Source: SCRA01 sp035533275
Lineage (GTDB): Bacteria > Vulcanimicrobiota > Vulcanimicrobiia > Vulcanimicrobiales > SCRA01
Length of the DNA: 64,000 bases
Assembly (NCBI GenBank): GCA_035533275.1
Contig: DATLUD010000030.1
Location: forward strand, 12,487 to 76,486
Reading direction: 5' to 3'
Part shown: one piece after another, positions 1-8,152 of the stretch
Layout: the number at the start of each line of letters is the position of its first letter
Numbering within the stretch: the stretch's first letter is position 1
Made by a program: the position numbers and the translations under genes
Notes under the pieces: model-generated
Seen by the model: the letters and a program-made list of their open reading frames with translations, nothing else
What the model was told of the DNA's origin: nothing
The model's database searches: none

Positions 1-1115
1 TCCGCTACTCCACCGACCGCGCCTGGCAGGTCCCGCACTTCGAGAAGATGGCCGAGGACCACGCCGGGCTGCTGCGCGTCTGTGCGCGCTTCGCGCGCGT
101 CACCGGCGACGCCCGCCTGCGCGATCGCGTCTCCGCCGCCATCGGCTGGCTGACCTCAACGCTCTACGAACCCCGCAGCGGCCTCTTCGGCGGCAGCCAG
201 GACGCCGACGAGGTCTACTATGCCAAGGGGTTGGAGGAGCGCCGCGCGATGCGCGCGCCGTACGTCGACCGCACCTCGTACACGAACTGGACGGCCGCGC
301 TCGCCGGCGCGCTCTACGAGGTCGCGCCGCTGCTGGACGACGCGGCGTTGGCCCAGCGCGCCACGCGCGCGCTCGACGTGCTGTGGGAACGCATGCACGA
401 CGAGCGTCTCGGCTTGCTCTACCACTACCTGGCGCCGCCGGACGGCGAGCCGCAGACGTGGGGTCTGCTGACGGATCAAGCGGCGATGCTGCGCGCCCTG
501 CTCGACGCCCATGCGGCCACGGGCCAGATCCGCATGCTGGAGCGCGCCGAGCAGCTGGCCGACGAGACCGTGGCGCGGCTCTGTTCGGAGCACGGCGGCT
601 TTCTCGACCGCGCGCCCGACGGCGAGGCGCTGGGCTTTCTCGCGCTGGCCGACCGCCCGTTGGCGGAGAACGCCGCCGCGGCCGATGCCCTCGTGCGTCT
701 GGCGGCGTTGGCGGACCGGCCAGATCTGCGAGAGGTGGCGGAGCGCGCGCTGGCACTCCATGCGGGGGCGTACGAGAGAGCGGGCGCCTTCGCCGCGCCG
801 TTCGCGCGCGCCGTGGCACGCTTCGTCGCGCCGAACAAGACGGTGACGCTCGTGACGCTCGATGAAGGCCGGGAGCGCGCGGCGCTCGAGTTGCTAGGAG
901 CCGCCGGCGAGCTGCGCCTGGACGACCCGCTGGTGGAGGTCCGCGTGCTCGACGCGGAGCGTGACCGGGGGCGCCTGATCCGCAGCGGCTACGCCGCCGA
1001 CGAGCGCGGCGCGGTCGCCTACGTCTGCATCGGCACGGTCTGCGCCGAGCCGGCGCGCACGACGGAGGAGATCAGGAGCGCTTATCGGACGTTCTTTGGC
1101 GCCGCGGGGGCCTGA
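1..1115 (+). CDS. YyaL/DUF255-family protein, C-terminal part (5' end outside window)
   Basis: The reading frame is open from the first complete codon at position 3, so the N-terminal thioredoxin-like domain lies outside the window. The visible part opens with YSTDRAWQVPHFEKM, the signature of the YyaL/spermatogenesis-associated-protein-20 (DUF255) family. It continues as an alpha-helical six-hairpin (N-acylglucosamine-2-epimerase-like) region. A C-terminal stretch with VAYVCIGTVCAEP resembles the short tail found in this family. The family usually has an N-terminal thioredoxin fold followed by a helical barrel; its biochemical role is not established. The last 34 bases overlap a small gene on the opposite strand. 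Confidence 0.85.
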   Translation, partial: RYSTDRAWQVPHFEKMAEDHAGLLRVCARFARVTGDARLRDRVSAAIGWLTSTLYEPRSGLFGGSQDADEVYYAKGLEERRAMRAPYVDRTSYTNWTAALAGALYEVAPLLDDAALAQRATRALDVLWERMHDERLGLLYHYLAPPDGEPQTWGLLTDQAAMLRALLDAHAATGQIRMLERAEQLADETVARLCSEHGGFLDRAPDGEALGFLALADRPLAENAAAADALVRLAALADRPDLREVAERALALHAGAYERAGAFAAPFARAVARFVAPNKTVTLVTLDEGRERAALELLGAAGELRLDDPLVEVRVLDAERDRGRLIRSGYAADERGAVAYVCIGTVCAEPARTTEEIRSAYRTFFGAAGA

Positions 1116-1270
1116 AGAGGCTGCGCCGAGATGCGCAGCGCCGGAACGACGAGATTCCCCTCGCCACTGGACGAGAGCTGCGCGAGGCGCTCGTGGACGC
1201 CATACAGCGTCCCGACGACGGCGACGGCAAGGATCACCCAACGGTTCAGCGCGCGAAGTGCCACGGCCAT
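1082..1270 (-). CDS. Small single-pass membrane protein, unknown
   Basis: This 62-residue ORF has one hydrophobic segment near the N terminus (about residues 11-24, WVILAVAVVGTLYG) and then a polar, proline-rich tail. A purine-rich GAGAGGA stretch precedes the ATG by about 11 bases. Its 3' end runs 34 bases into the 3' end of the converging YyaL-type gene. I recognise no family. The membrane segment, the ribosome-binding-like stretch and the otherwise empty interval support a real gene, but a chance ORF cannot be excluded. Confidence 0.45.
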   Translation of the reverse strand: MAVALRALNRWVILAVAVVGTLYGVHERLAQLSSSGEGNLVVPALRISAQPLQAPAAPKNVR

Positions 1271-1365
1271 ACTGATCTCAAGTCCTCTCGTCAGCGGTCA
1301 CACCCATAGTGTACAGGTCTTCGGTACGGCCCCGCAACGGCATGAGCCGTCGGAAGGCGCCGATT

Positions 1366-2958
1366 TCAGTAAAGATGCGGCCCGAGGCGACCCGGAATGT
1401 AGTGGCCATACCAGAAATGCAAACGCTTTCCAGGTTGGATGAAGTCCTCGCGCCGCCGCAGCGAGCTCGCCGTCATCCGCGAGGGAAGCTTCCATGCGTA
1501 GACGTTGCCCGCGTTGTCGACCGCGTAGACCCCGCTCTCGACCACCGCCGGCCCGGCGTAGAAGTAGCCCAGGACGTCGGTGGGATTGGCTTTCCACAGG
1601 ATGCGGCAGTCGTGGTCGAAGGCCACGAACCACGGCGCCGGGCCCGTGGTGCCGCCCGCGGGGGTTCCCGAGGGAACGCCGTTGTCGAGCCCCGTGAAGC
1701 CGATGCCGCTGACGAAGGCGGCATAGCTGTAGAGCGTGGAGTTGGTCGCCTCGAGATTGCAGATCTTCGCGCCGCTGCCGACCGGGAAGATGTCGAGATC
1801 GCTGTCGTAGTTACCGCGGTTGTAGCCTGAGGAAACGGCGACCACGGCACCGTCGGTCGTCGGCGTCCAGATGCCGCCGAAGCCCCCCGGGGGCGTGTGC
1901 AGGTTGACCAGCGTCTCGAAAAGCAGAGACGGATTGCTCGGCGTCGCCAACGAGTAGCCGTAGTAGTCGCCGTTCTTGCTCTCGAAGTAGAGGTTTCCGC
2001 CCCAGAGCAGCTCGCCGCCTCCGACGTCCTCATCCCAGCTCCCCGAGCTGGCGCCGCCGTCGTACGTGTCGGCTACGTTTGCGCTGAGAGCCAGCGTGGA
2101 GGGCGAGATCGCAAGCACGCTGTCCTGGTACCCGACGTTGTTCTTCGTGTTGCCGGTGCCGAAGAAGAGGTTGGTGCCGTCGTAGCTGATGGGCGACCAG
2201 CTTCCCCCGCCCTCGCTCAACGACCCGATCGACAGCGACGGCACGACGGGGAAGGTGTTGGGGATCTGCTGCCCCGTCAGCTCGTCGAACGCCATGATCC
2301 CGCCCGTCACGTACCCCGTGTCGGGGTCTCCGCCGGAGACGCCCTCGAAGACGCGGCCGTTGGCGACGACGGGATCGCCGCGCATGTTCCCGTACGTGAG
2401 CGGCGGCGTCTCCCAGACGACCGCTCCCGTCATCGCGTCGAGCGCCGCGAGGTATCCGCCCTGAGCCGTGGGTGATTGCGTGCCCCACACAGGGACGAAC
2501 AGCTTTCCGTTGGCGAGCGTCGGCGTTCCATAGACGCCGGAGACGCTGCTGGCGACCGGCAGCCGTGTCTGCCAGACTGGCGCACCGTTGTCGCGATTGA
2601 GCGCAGTGACCACGCCGCAGACGTCCGCCACGTAGACGAGGCCGTTGGCCGCCAAGGGGCTGGCCTGGTCGACGAAGACCGTCGCGCTCTGCGCCGCTTG
2701 GACGCACGCGGGATCGACGCCGGTGTTGCGCCAGGCCAGCGTCAGCGTGCCGACGGTGGACGAGGTGATTCCCGTAGGAAGCTGCTCGAAGCCGGTCCGC
2801 TCGCCGTCGTGCGCGTAGGTCGTCCAGTCGTCGTAGATGACCGGCACGGGTGGGCCCGTGGGCGCAGGCGCAACCGTCGATGCGCCGCCGCCTCCGCCGC
2901 ACCCCGCAAGCAGGGCGAGGAAGGCGACGGCGACGGGGCGGTGGAGAACGGTGCGCAT
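1366..2958 (-). CDS. PQQ-type beta-propeller lipoprotein
   Basis: The protein has 530 residues. It starts with a lipoprotein signal (MRTVLHRPVAVAFLALLAGC), with lipobox LAGC and acylated Cys20, followed by a glycine run. The body repeats a pattern typical of PQQ-like/quinoprotein propeller blades: G(L/R/K)(V/L)(Y/F) followed by a short strand and then A(L/F)(D/N) and G..(V/I)W, for example LVYVADVCGVVTALNRDNG and YLAALDAMTGAVVWETP. No quinoprotein dehydrogenase active-site pattern is evident to me, so it is best called an outer-membrane or periplasmic scaffold or sensor propeller rather than an enzyme. It is the last gene of a minus-strand run, 19 bases after the barrel gene. Confidence 0.75.
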   Translation of the reverse strand: MRTVLHRPVAVAFLALLAGCGGGGGASTVAPAPTGPPVPVIYDDWTTYAHDGERTGFEQLPTGITSSTVGTLTLAWRNTGVDPACVQAAQSATVFVDQASPLAANGLVYVADVCGVVTALNRDNGAPVWQTRLPVASSVSGVYGTPTLANGKLFVPVWGTQSPTAQGGYLAALDAMTGAVVWETPPLTYGNMRGDPVVANGRVFEGVSGGDPDTGYVTGGIMAFDELTGQQIPNTFPVVPSLSIGSLSEGGGSWSPISYDGTNLFFGTGNTKNNVGYQDSVLAISPSTLALSANVADTYDGGASSGSWDEDVGGGELLWGGNLYFESKNGDYYGYSLATPSNPSLLFETLVNLHTPPGGFGGIWTPTTDGAVVAVSSGYNRGNYDSDLDIFPVGSGAKICNLEATNSTLYSYAAFVSGIGFTGLDNGVPSGTPAGGTTGPAPWFVAFDHDCRILWKANPTDVLGYFYAGPAVVESGVYAVDNAGNVYAWKLPSRMTASSLRRREDFIQPGKRLHFWYGHYIPGRLGPHLY

Positions 2959-2977
2959 GCGGTGGCTCGAGGGTGCG

Positions 2978-3820
2978 CTAGCGCGGAAGACCGACCGCGT
3001 TGCCGAAGAACAGCCCGATCGTGATCCCTTGCTGGTCGTAGATGTTGGCCCCGGTGGAGCGGTCGAAATGGCTGCCGAACGTACCCCCGACGATGATGCC
3101 GAAGTTGCGGCGGAACCAGTGCTTCACCGTCACGTCGGCCTCGAAGAGGCGCTGGAACGTGGCGAACGACGGCGGGAAGCCCACGAGGACGCTGGGCTGG
3201 CTCCCGTTCAAGAGCGAGAGCGTCACCTGATTGCGCCCGATCTCGCTGTACTCGGCGACGAGCTGCGTGGCGGCCGCGTGGACGCCGTCGGTGTCGGAGG
3301 GCAGAAAGCGCAGCGTGTACACCATCCTCCCCGTGTAGACCGATGGCCCGATGCTGGCGTACTGCGTCGAGGTCCCGTCGGGGTTCTGCATCGTCGCCAC
3401 GCCGAAGCCCATCACCACGTTCTGCTCGGGGGTGAGCTTGGCATCGCCCTCGAGATATGCCATGCGATACGGCAAGATGGTGCCGTTGCCGAAGCTCACC
3501 TGCGCGTACGTGTAGAATCGTTGAGACCACGTGTGGTAGTCGTCGAGGTAGATCGCCTGGGCGCTCGAGCCCGTGGGGCGGTCGTTATCGTTGCGATTGA
3601 GCAGCGTGACGGACGGAATGTCCTTGCCGCGGTCGAGCTGATACTTCAGCGTCTGAATCGACCACGGCCCGTAGAGATCGCCCGGACTCGAGAACGAATA
3701 GATCGAGTCGGTCGCCGTCACCTCGTCCGCGCGCGCGACGCCCCCGGCGAGCACCACCGACAGCACCAGCAACGCGCCAAGGATGCGCGGAAACACCTGG
3801 GTCAATCCAATCCTCCTCAT
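2978..3820 (-). CDS. Predicted outer-membrane beta-barrel, YaiO-like
   Basis: The ATG at 3820 is chosen because the next gene upstream ends at 3828 and the protein then begins with a clean signal peptide (MRRIGLTQVFPRILGALLVLS, cleaved after about VARA). An upstream in-frame start would overlap the bactofilin gene and add a non-signal-like arginine-rich tail. The mature part is a series of short amphipathic strands with alternating aromatic residues (for example RFYTYAQVSFGNG, TVKHWFRRNFGIIVGGTFG) and ends near a strand, as outer-membrane barrels do. Pairing with a GT2 synthase recalls the E. coli yaiO-yaiP arrangement. Export of the polysaccharide made by the neighbouring synthase is inferred. 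Confidence 0.6.
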   Translation of the reverse strand: MRRIGLTQVFPRILGALLVLSVVLAGGVARADEVTATDSIYSFSSPGDLYGPWSIQTLKYQLDRGKDIPSVTLLNRNDNDRPTGSSAQAIYLDDYHTWSQRFYTYAQVSFGNGTILPYRMAYLEGDAKLTPEQNVVMGFGVATMQNPDGTSTQYASIGPSVYTGRMVYTLRFLPSDTDGVHAAATQLVAEYSEIGRNQVTLSLLNGSQPSVLVGFPPSFATFQRLFEADVTVKHWFRRNFGIIVGGTFGSHFDRSTGANIYDQQGITIGLFFGNAVGLPR

Positions 3821-3827
3821 GCTGGTC

Positions 3828-4859
3828 TCACGCGTCCGCGACGAAGGTCTCGCCGTCGCCTTCGGTGATGACCCAGCCATAGATGCACGAACCGACTGCG
3901 AGTCGCATGCTCCGTCCGCCGTAGGCCGTCTTCGGCAGATCAACGGTGCCGACCACCGCTCCGGGCTCCAGCGTGACGCGCTCGTCGGCGAACACGTGTC
4001 CGAAGACCACGGCGCCGCGATCGATGAGCACGCTGCCGCGCGCGACCAGGTTGCCCAGGACGCGCGCCCCCGGCCCGATGGTAATGTCGCCGCCGGACTT
4101 GACGGAGCCCTTGAGCGTCGCCTTCGCGCCCACGCGCACCGTGCCCGACGCGATGACGTCGCCGTCCAGCGTCTCGCCCTCCGGCACGTCGTGCGCGGAG
4201 ACGACGTGATCCCGGCCTCCGTATGCGATCATGGCGACCCGTTCCGGGGCGCCGACCGGCGGCAGGGCGGGCGCGCCCGAGGAGGCGCCGACCACGACGG
4301 GGCGGCCGAAGAGCCGCTTGAACGTCACGTTGGAGCCAACCGTCAACCGCTGCGCGGAGCTGGCCGATTGACCGAGGTCGCCGTCCGGGCCCACCGTGAG
4401 GTCGCGCTCGGCGTCGGCCCAGCGCTGCAGGCTGACGCCGCCCCCGATGGAGGCGTCGTCGTCCGCCGCCAGCGTTCTCAATCGAGCGTTGGCGCCGATG
4501 GCGACCTTGCCTTCGGCGTAGACGTCGAGCAGGGTGACCCCCTTGCCGGCGACCACCGCCCCGCGCGAGAGCAGCACGTCTTCATAGCGGCCGTTGTCGG
4601 GGAGCTCGAGACCGCTCACGACGCGGGCGTACTCGCGCCGGCGGGCCAGGAACTGCATGCGCACGCCCACGGCCGCCTTGTCGGCCAAGGCGCGCACCTT
4701 CTCGCGCAAGGACTTGCCCAGGTACCTGGGATCGCGCGTGTAGTTCTCGTCGATCGGCAGCGCGCCGTCGTCCTTGCGGGAGAGCATCTCCAAGAGTCCC
4801 GGGAGCATCGGCAGCACGATAAAGACCGCGAAGACCAGGTAGATCAACCACTCGCTCAT
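3828..4859 (-). CDS. Membrane-anchored bactofilin-like (polymer-forming) protein
   Basis: The 343-residue protein starts with one transmembrane helix (about residues 4-23), then a basic helical stretch, then a long region of short glycine-rich beta rungs (GKVAIGANARL, GTVRVGAKATLKGSVKSGGDITIGP cut short here). The last third is the typical bactofilin rung pattern (VRVGAKATLKGSV, ITIGPGARVLGNL, VLIDRGAVVFGHV, VTLEPGAVVGTV). The ATG overlaps the stop of the upstream glycosyltransferase as ATGA, so the two are translationally coupled. Bactofilins polymerise into cytoskeletal filaments; a role in positioning the polysaccharide synthase is inferred from the operon. Confidence 0.8.
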   Translation of the reverse strand: MSEWLIYLVFAVFIVLPMLPGLLEMLSRKDDGALPIDENYTRDPRYLGKSLREKVRALADKAAVGVRMQFLARRREYARVVSGLELPDNGRYEDVLLSRGAVVAGKGVTLLDVYAEGKVAIGANARLRTLAADDDASIGGGVSLQRWADAERDLTVGPDGDLGQSASSAQRLTVGSNVTFKRLFGRPVVVGASSGAPALPPVGAPERVAMIAYGGRDHVVSAHDVPEGETLDGDVIASGTVRVGAKATLKGSVKSGGDITIGPGARVLGNLVARGSVLIDRGAVVFGHVFADERVTLEPGAVVGTVDLPKTAYGGRSMRLAVGSCIYGWVITEGDGETFVADA

Positions 4860-6118
4860 GCTTTGGTGGCCCCCATGTCGCTGCGCTTCGTCTTCTCCCA
4901 GCCCGGCCGGCGGCTCTTCACGAAGTCGCCGATCGAGTCGACCCAGCCCGTGGTGATGGCCCACGAGTTGAACGGGAACATGTAGAAGAGAAACGGCAAG
5001 AGGTAGAGGCGCTTCGTCGAGCCGTCGAGGACCTCCGCGGTGGCGATCTGGTAGACGGGCGCGAAGTTGCCGAACGCGTTGTAGAGCACCACGGCGAATG
5101 CCAGCGCAATGCCCCCCGCGAAGGGCATGTGCCCCATCAGGAAGAGCAGCAGCGCCGCCAGCCAGCCCGAGAGCAGCAGGGGCGGCACGGCATAGCAGAG
5201 CAGGAGGAGCGCGCCGTCGAGGCGCTGCGCGAAGGAGAGCCCCTTCGTCGTTAGCACGCCGAGCAGATTGCTCGAGGCCACCGCGTTGTGTCCGCGGGAC
5301 CAGCGCCGCAGCTGGCCGAAGCGCGCCGGCCAGGTCTCGGGAACCTCCTCGTAGCACTCCGCGCGGTTGTCGTAGACCACCTTCCAGCCGCGCCGGAAGA
5401 TGGAGACCGTGAGCTCCGTGTCCTCCGCGAGGCTGCGCGGATCGAAGCCGCCGATCTCGTCGAGCAGACGCCGCCGGAAGCCGCCGACGGTACCGCCGTA
5501 CTGCGGCAGGAGGTCGAAGTTGTAGCGCGCCTGCTGATCGACCTGATAGCCTCCGGCCCGCTCCATCGAGAGGAGCCGGGTGAGCATGTTGCGGCTGGTG
5601 TTGCGGGGGACGACGCGCCCCATCACGGCGCCGACCTCGGGATCGATGAAGCCCTTGGCCAGGGCGCGGAGCACGCCCCGTCCCGGCGTGTAGTCGGCGT
5701 CGAAGACCAGCACGATCTGCGCTTGCGCGTGAGCGAGCCCGACGTTGAGCGCGTTGGACTTGCCGCGCTCCTTCTGATCGACGCGCACGGGCTTGACGCG
5801 CGGATTGCGCGCCGCGTAGCGGGCGAGGATGACGGCGGTCTCGTCCTCCGAGTGGTCGTCGATGGGCAGGATCTCCAGCTTCTCCGCCGGGTAGTCGCTG
5901 GCGAGGATCGCATCGAGGCACTGCGCGGCCACCGCCTGCTCGTTGTGCATCGGAACGAGCACGGAGAGCATCGGCAAGTCCTCGTCGTAGGCGTCGGCAA
6001 AGGAGACGCGCTGGCGCGAGTAGACGCGCGAGAAGGTGAAGATCCAGTGCCGGATGGTGTAGACCACCATGACGGCGATGACGAACGCCAACCAGATCTG
6101 CAGGATCGTTACAACCAT
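4856..6118 (-). CDS. Processive family-2 glycosyltransferase (BcsA/PgaC-like polysaccharide synthase)
   Basis: The 420-residue membrane enzyme has an N-terminal helix (residues 4-25), a GT-A domain and about four C-terminal helices (from about residue 290). The processive GT2 signature is complete: IDD at 86-88, the DAD pair at 140-142, ED at 232-233 and QLRRW (QxxRW) at 269-273. Such enzymes polymerise nucleotide sugars at the inner membrane and extrude the chain. The ATG at 6118 lies 10 bases inside the 3' end of the upstream membrane gene, and the stop overlaps the bactofilin start. The sugar used cannot be told from sequence. Confidence 0.88.
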   Translation of the reverse strand: MVVTILQIWLAFVIAVMVVYTIRHWIFTFSRVYSRQRVSFADAYDEDLPMLSVLVPMHNEQAVAAQCLDAILASDYPAEKLEILPIDDHSEDETAVILARYAARNPRVKPVRVDQKERGKSNALNVGLAHAQAQIVLVFDADYTPGRGVLRALAKGFIDPEVGAVMGRVVPRNTSRNMLTRLLSMERAGGYQVDQQARYNFDLLPQYGGTVGGFRRRLLDEIGGFDPRSLAEDTELTVSIFRRGWKVVYDNRAECYEEVPETWPARFGQLRRWSRGHNAVASSNLLGVLTTKGLSFAQRLDGALLLLCYAVPPLLLSGWLAALLLFLMGHMPFAGGIALAFAVVLYNAFGNFAPVYQIATAEVLDGSTKRLYLLPFLFYMFPFNSWAITTGWVDSIGDFVKSRRPGWEKTKRSDMGATKA

Positions 6119-6870
6119 TCCCACGCCTCCAAATCGGCGTTGAGCCGCCGGCCGAGCGAAACGACGACGACCGAATAGACCCCGATGAAGTACGCGGCAT
6201 CCATCAGCGGGCCGAGAAAGAGGTAGAGGTTCGCCTCGGCGATCGCTCCGAACCGCGCGACCAGCAGCGAGAACGCCGCGATGCGCACCAGCGAGAGGAT
6301 CACGTCGAGGACGACCGTGAAAACCAGCAGGCTCAAGCGCTCGAGCACCGAGAACGGCAGCAGGACGGAGACGATCCCCGAGAAGATCGGGGCGCACAGG
6401 ATCATCAAGAGGCTGGTTCGTTCGACCAGCAGCATGAACGTCGCGCCGTCGTATGCCAGGCGACCGACGAAGAACGCGAAGAGCGCCGTGAGCATCAGCA
6501 CGAAGAGGTTCGCGCCCAGCCAGTAGTAGAACGGAGAGCGCCGGTTCGGGACCAGAGCGCCGAGCACCATCAGAACGGCGCACGCCGCGGCCACCCACAA
6601 CGAGCCCGTGACCGAGAGCGAGGGCAGGAGCGGGACGGGTACGCTCGCCGAGATCCCGAGAAAGCGGTCGGCTACCGGCGCCGAGGAAACGCCCGAGGAC
6701 GCGAGCACCGCGTTGACTCCCTCCATCAGCCACGGCCAATACTGGCGAAGGGCGACGTACGTGACGATCAGACCCAGGACGAGCGTCAGCGCGCTGAAGA
6801 TCCACCCCGCGGGGGTGACCCTGAGCGTACGGTGTGAGCGGTGGGGTCGAATGACACCCGACCGTTCCAT
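6109..6870 (-). CDS. Polytopic membrane protein of the polysaccharide operon, unknown
   Basis: This protein of about 253 residues has roughly seven hydrophobic segments, beginning with WIFSALTLVLGLIVTYVAL, and a basic N terminus (MERSGVIRPHRSHRTLRV). It is the first gene of the operon with the GT2 synthase, which it overlaps by 10 bases. I recognise no family. Start choice is open: ATG at 6870 has no clear ribosome-binding site, while GTG at 6894 has GGAGG 12 bases upstream. A role as accessory subunit of polysaccharide synthesis or transport is inferred from position only. Confidence 0.65.
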   Translation of the reverse strand: MERSGVIRPHRSHRTLRVTPAGWIFSALTLVLGLIVTYVALRQYWPWLMEGVNAVLASSGVSSAPVADRFLGISASVPVPLLPSLSVTGSLWVAAACAVLMVLGALVPNRRSPFYYWLGANLFVLMLTALFAFFVGRLAYDGATFMLLVERTSLLMILCAPIFSGIVSVLLPFSVLERLSLLVFTVVLDVILSLVRIAAFSLLVARFGAIAEANLYLFLGPLMDAAYFIGVYSVVVVSLGRRLNADLEAWEWL

Positions 6871-7096
6871 GTGCGGCGAGAGTTCGGCGTTCACGGCGAC
6901 GTGCGGCCTCCACGACAACAATGGCCGGAGAGCTATTGAGAGACTATCGGTTCGCGGGGGAACGAGCCGACGCGGTGAGTTTCCTGCCGTTCGGGGGTAC
7001 TCGTGGGGCAACCTTCCGGCAGTTCGCCCATATGACCAACCTCTAGGACGAAAGCACTATTGTTATCGGCACAAGATCGGGGCGTATGCACCAACG
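6871..7096. promoter_or_regulatory. Divergent intergenic region between polysaccharide operon and secreted six-hairpin gene
   Basis: About 226 bases separate the minus-strand operon from the plus-strand gene at 7097. The stretch from about 7030 to 7090 is distinctly AT-richer than its surroundings, as expected of promoter DNA. I could not fix a convincing -35/-10 pair or a known riboswitch here. Shared regulation of the two divergent units is likely from layout. Confidence 0.4.
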
Positions 7097-8152
7097 ATGC
7101 TCAGATGGGTGATGTCTCTCGTCGTGACGGCCTGTCTATGTGCCGCCTGGCGGGGCTCCCCGGCGGCCGCGGCGGTTCCGCGCACGGGCGTTCCCGCGGC
7201 CTCCGCGCAGCTCGTTGAGCGCCAGGCCGCCGATTGGATCGCGTCCTCGTGCGTCGCCCCCGGCGGGGCGTTGCTCGTGCGCCCGCGGGGCTCGCTGATC
7301 AGCGGCTACTTCGGCAACCTCACCGCGGCGGGCTTGGTGGCGGCGCGCATGCACCTCGACGTCGCGCTGGGGTGGATGCGCTGGTACGTCGCCAACGCCC
7401 GGGGATCGGGGAGCGGCGTCGACGGCGTGCCCGACGACGCCACGATCGAGCCCCGAGGTCTGCTGCGCAGCCTGGGAAGGCCCGACTCCACCGATGCCTA
7501 CGGCGCGACGTTCTTGAGCTTGACCTACGCCGCATATCAGATCGGCGATCCCGCCATGCGGGCGTTCATCGCCGACCATCGCGGCGACCTCCGGCGCATC
7601 GCCCTCTCCATCGTGGCGACGCAGCAGCCCAACGGCCTCACCTGGTCCCGCCCCCAGCACCACATCGCCTACGCCATCGACAACGAGCAGGTCTACCGCG
7701 GGCTGCTCGACGGCGTCAAGCTCATGCGCGAGGCCTATCACGACGCGTACATGGCCAACCGTCTGCACGCCTACGCCGTGGCGACGCACGCGGGTCTGTG
7801 GCACACGCTCTGGGACCCGGGCACGCAGACGTTCCGTCCCTACGTCGGCGCCTCGGGCACGGGGCCGCAGGCCGACCTGTCCCGCGCCTATCCCGACGCG
7901 CTGGCGCAGGTGCTCGCCATCGTCTACGGCGTGGTCGACCCGTCCTCTCCGCTCGCCTCCGCGCTGCTCGCACGCGCCGCGCCCGCTCTCTCCGACCCCA
8001 ACCGCGGCGATGTCGTGGAGTACCGCTACGCAATCGCCTACGCGAAGCGGCGCATGGGCTCCGACGTCGCCGGCCAGCTCGCGTTCACCGACCCGCCGCT
8101 CTGCGCCGACGCCGGCTGGCTGCTGCAAGTCGAGGCGCTGCCGCCTCCTTAG
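7097..8152 (+). CDS. Secreted alpha/alpha-barrel (six-hairpin glycosidase-like) protein
   Basis: ATG at 7097 gives a 351-residue protein with a signal peptide (MLRWVMSLVVTACLCAAW, cleaved after about AAAA). The mature part is all-helical with recurring aromatic pairs (LGWMRWYVANARG, STDAYGATFLSLTYAAYQ, YAIDNEQVYRGLLDG), the look of a six-hairpin glycosidase or lyase fold. A SxDAYGATF stretch near residue 133 and IDNEQV near 196 are candidate active-site loops. It diverges from the bactofilin/GT2 operon, so trimming or modifying that polysaccharide is a reasonable inference. Its last four bases overlap the converging gene. Confidence 0.65.
   Translation: MLRWVMSLVVTACLCAAWRGSPAAAAVPRTGVPAASAQLVERQAADWIASSCVAPGGALLVRPRGSLISGYFGNLTAAGLVAARMHLDVALGWMRWYVANARGSGSGVDGVPDDATIEPRGLLRSLGRPDSTDAYGATFLSLTYAAYQIGDPAMRAFIADHRGDLRRIALSIVATQQPNGLTWSRPQHHIAYAIDNEQVYRGLLDGVKLMREAYHDAYMANRLHAYAVATHAGLWHTLWDPGTQTFRPYVGASGTGPQADLSRAYPDALAQVLAIVYGVVDPSSPLASALLARAAPALSDPNRGDVVEYRYAIAYAKRRMGSDVAGQLAFTDPPLCADAGWLLQVEALPPP

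Noticed and set aside
6960..7060. Cyclic-di-GMP riboswitch before the secreted six-hairpin gene
   Set aside because: Function would fit, but the conserved core bases of the GEMM class could not be matched.
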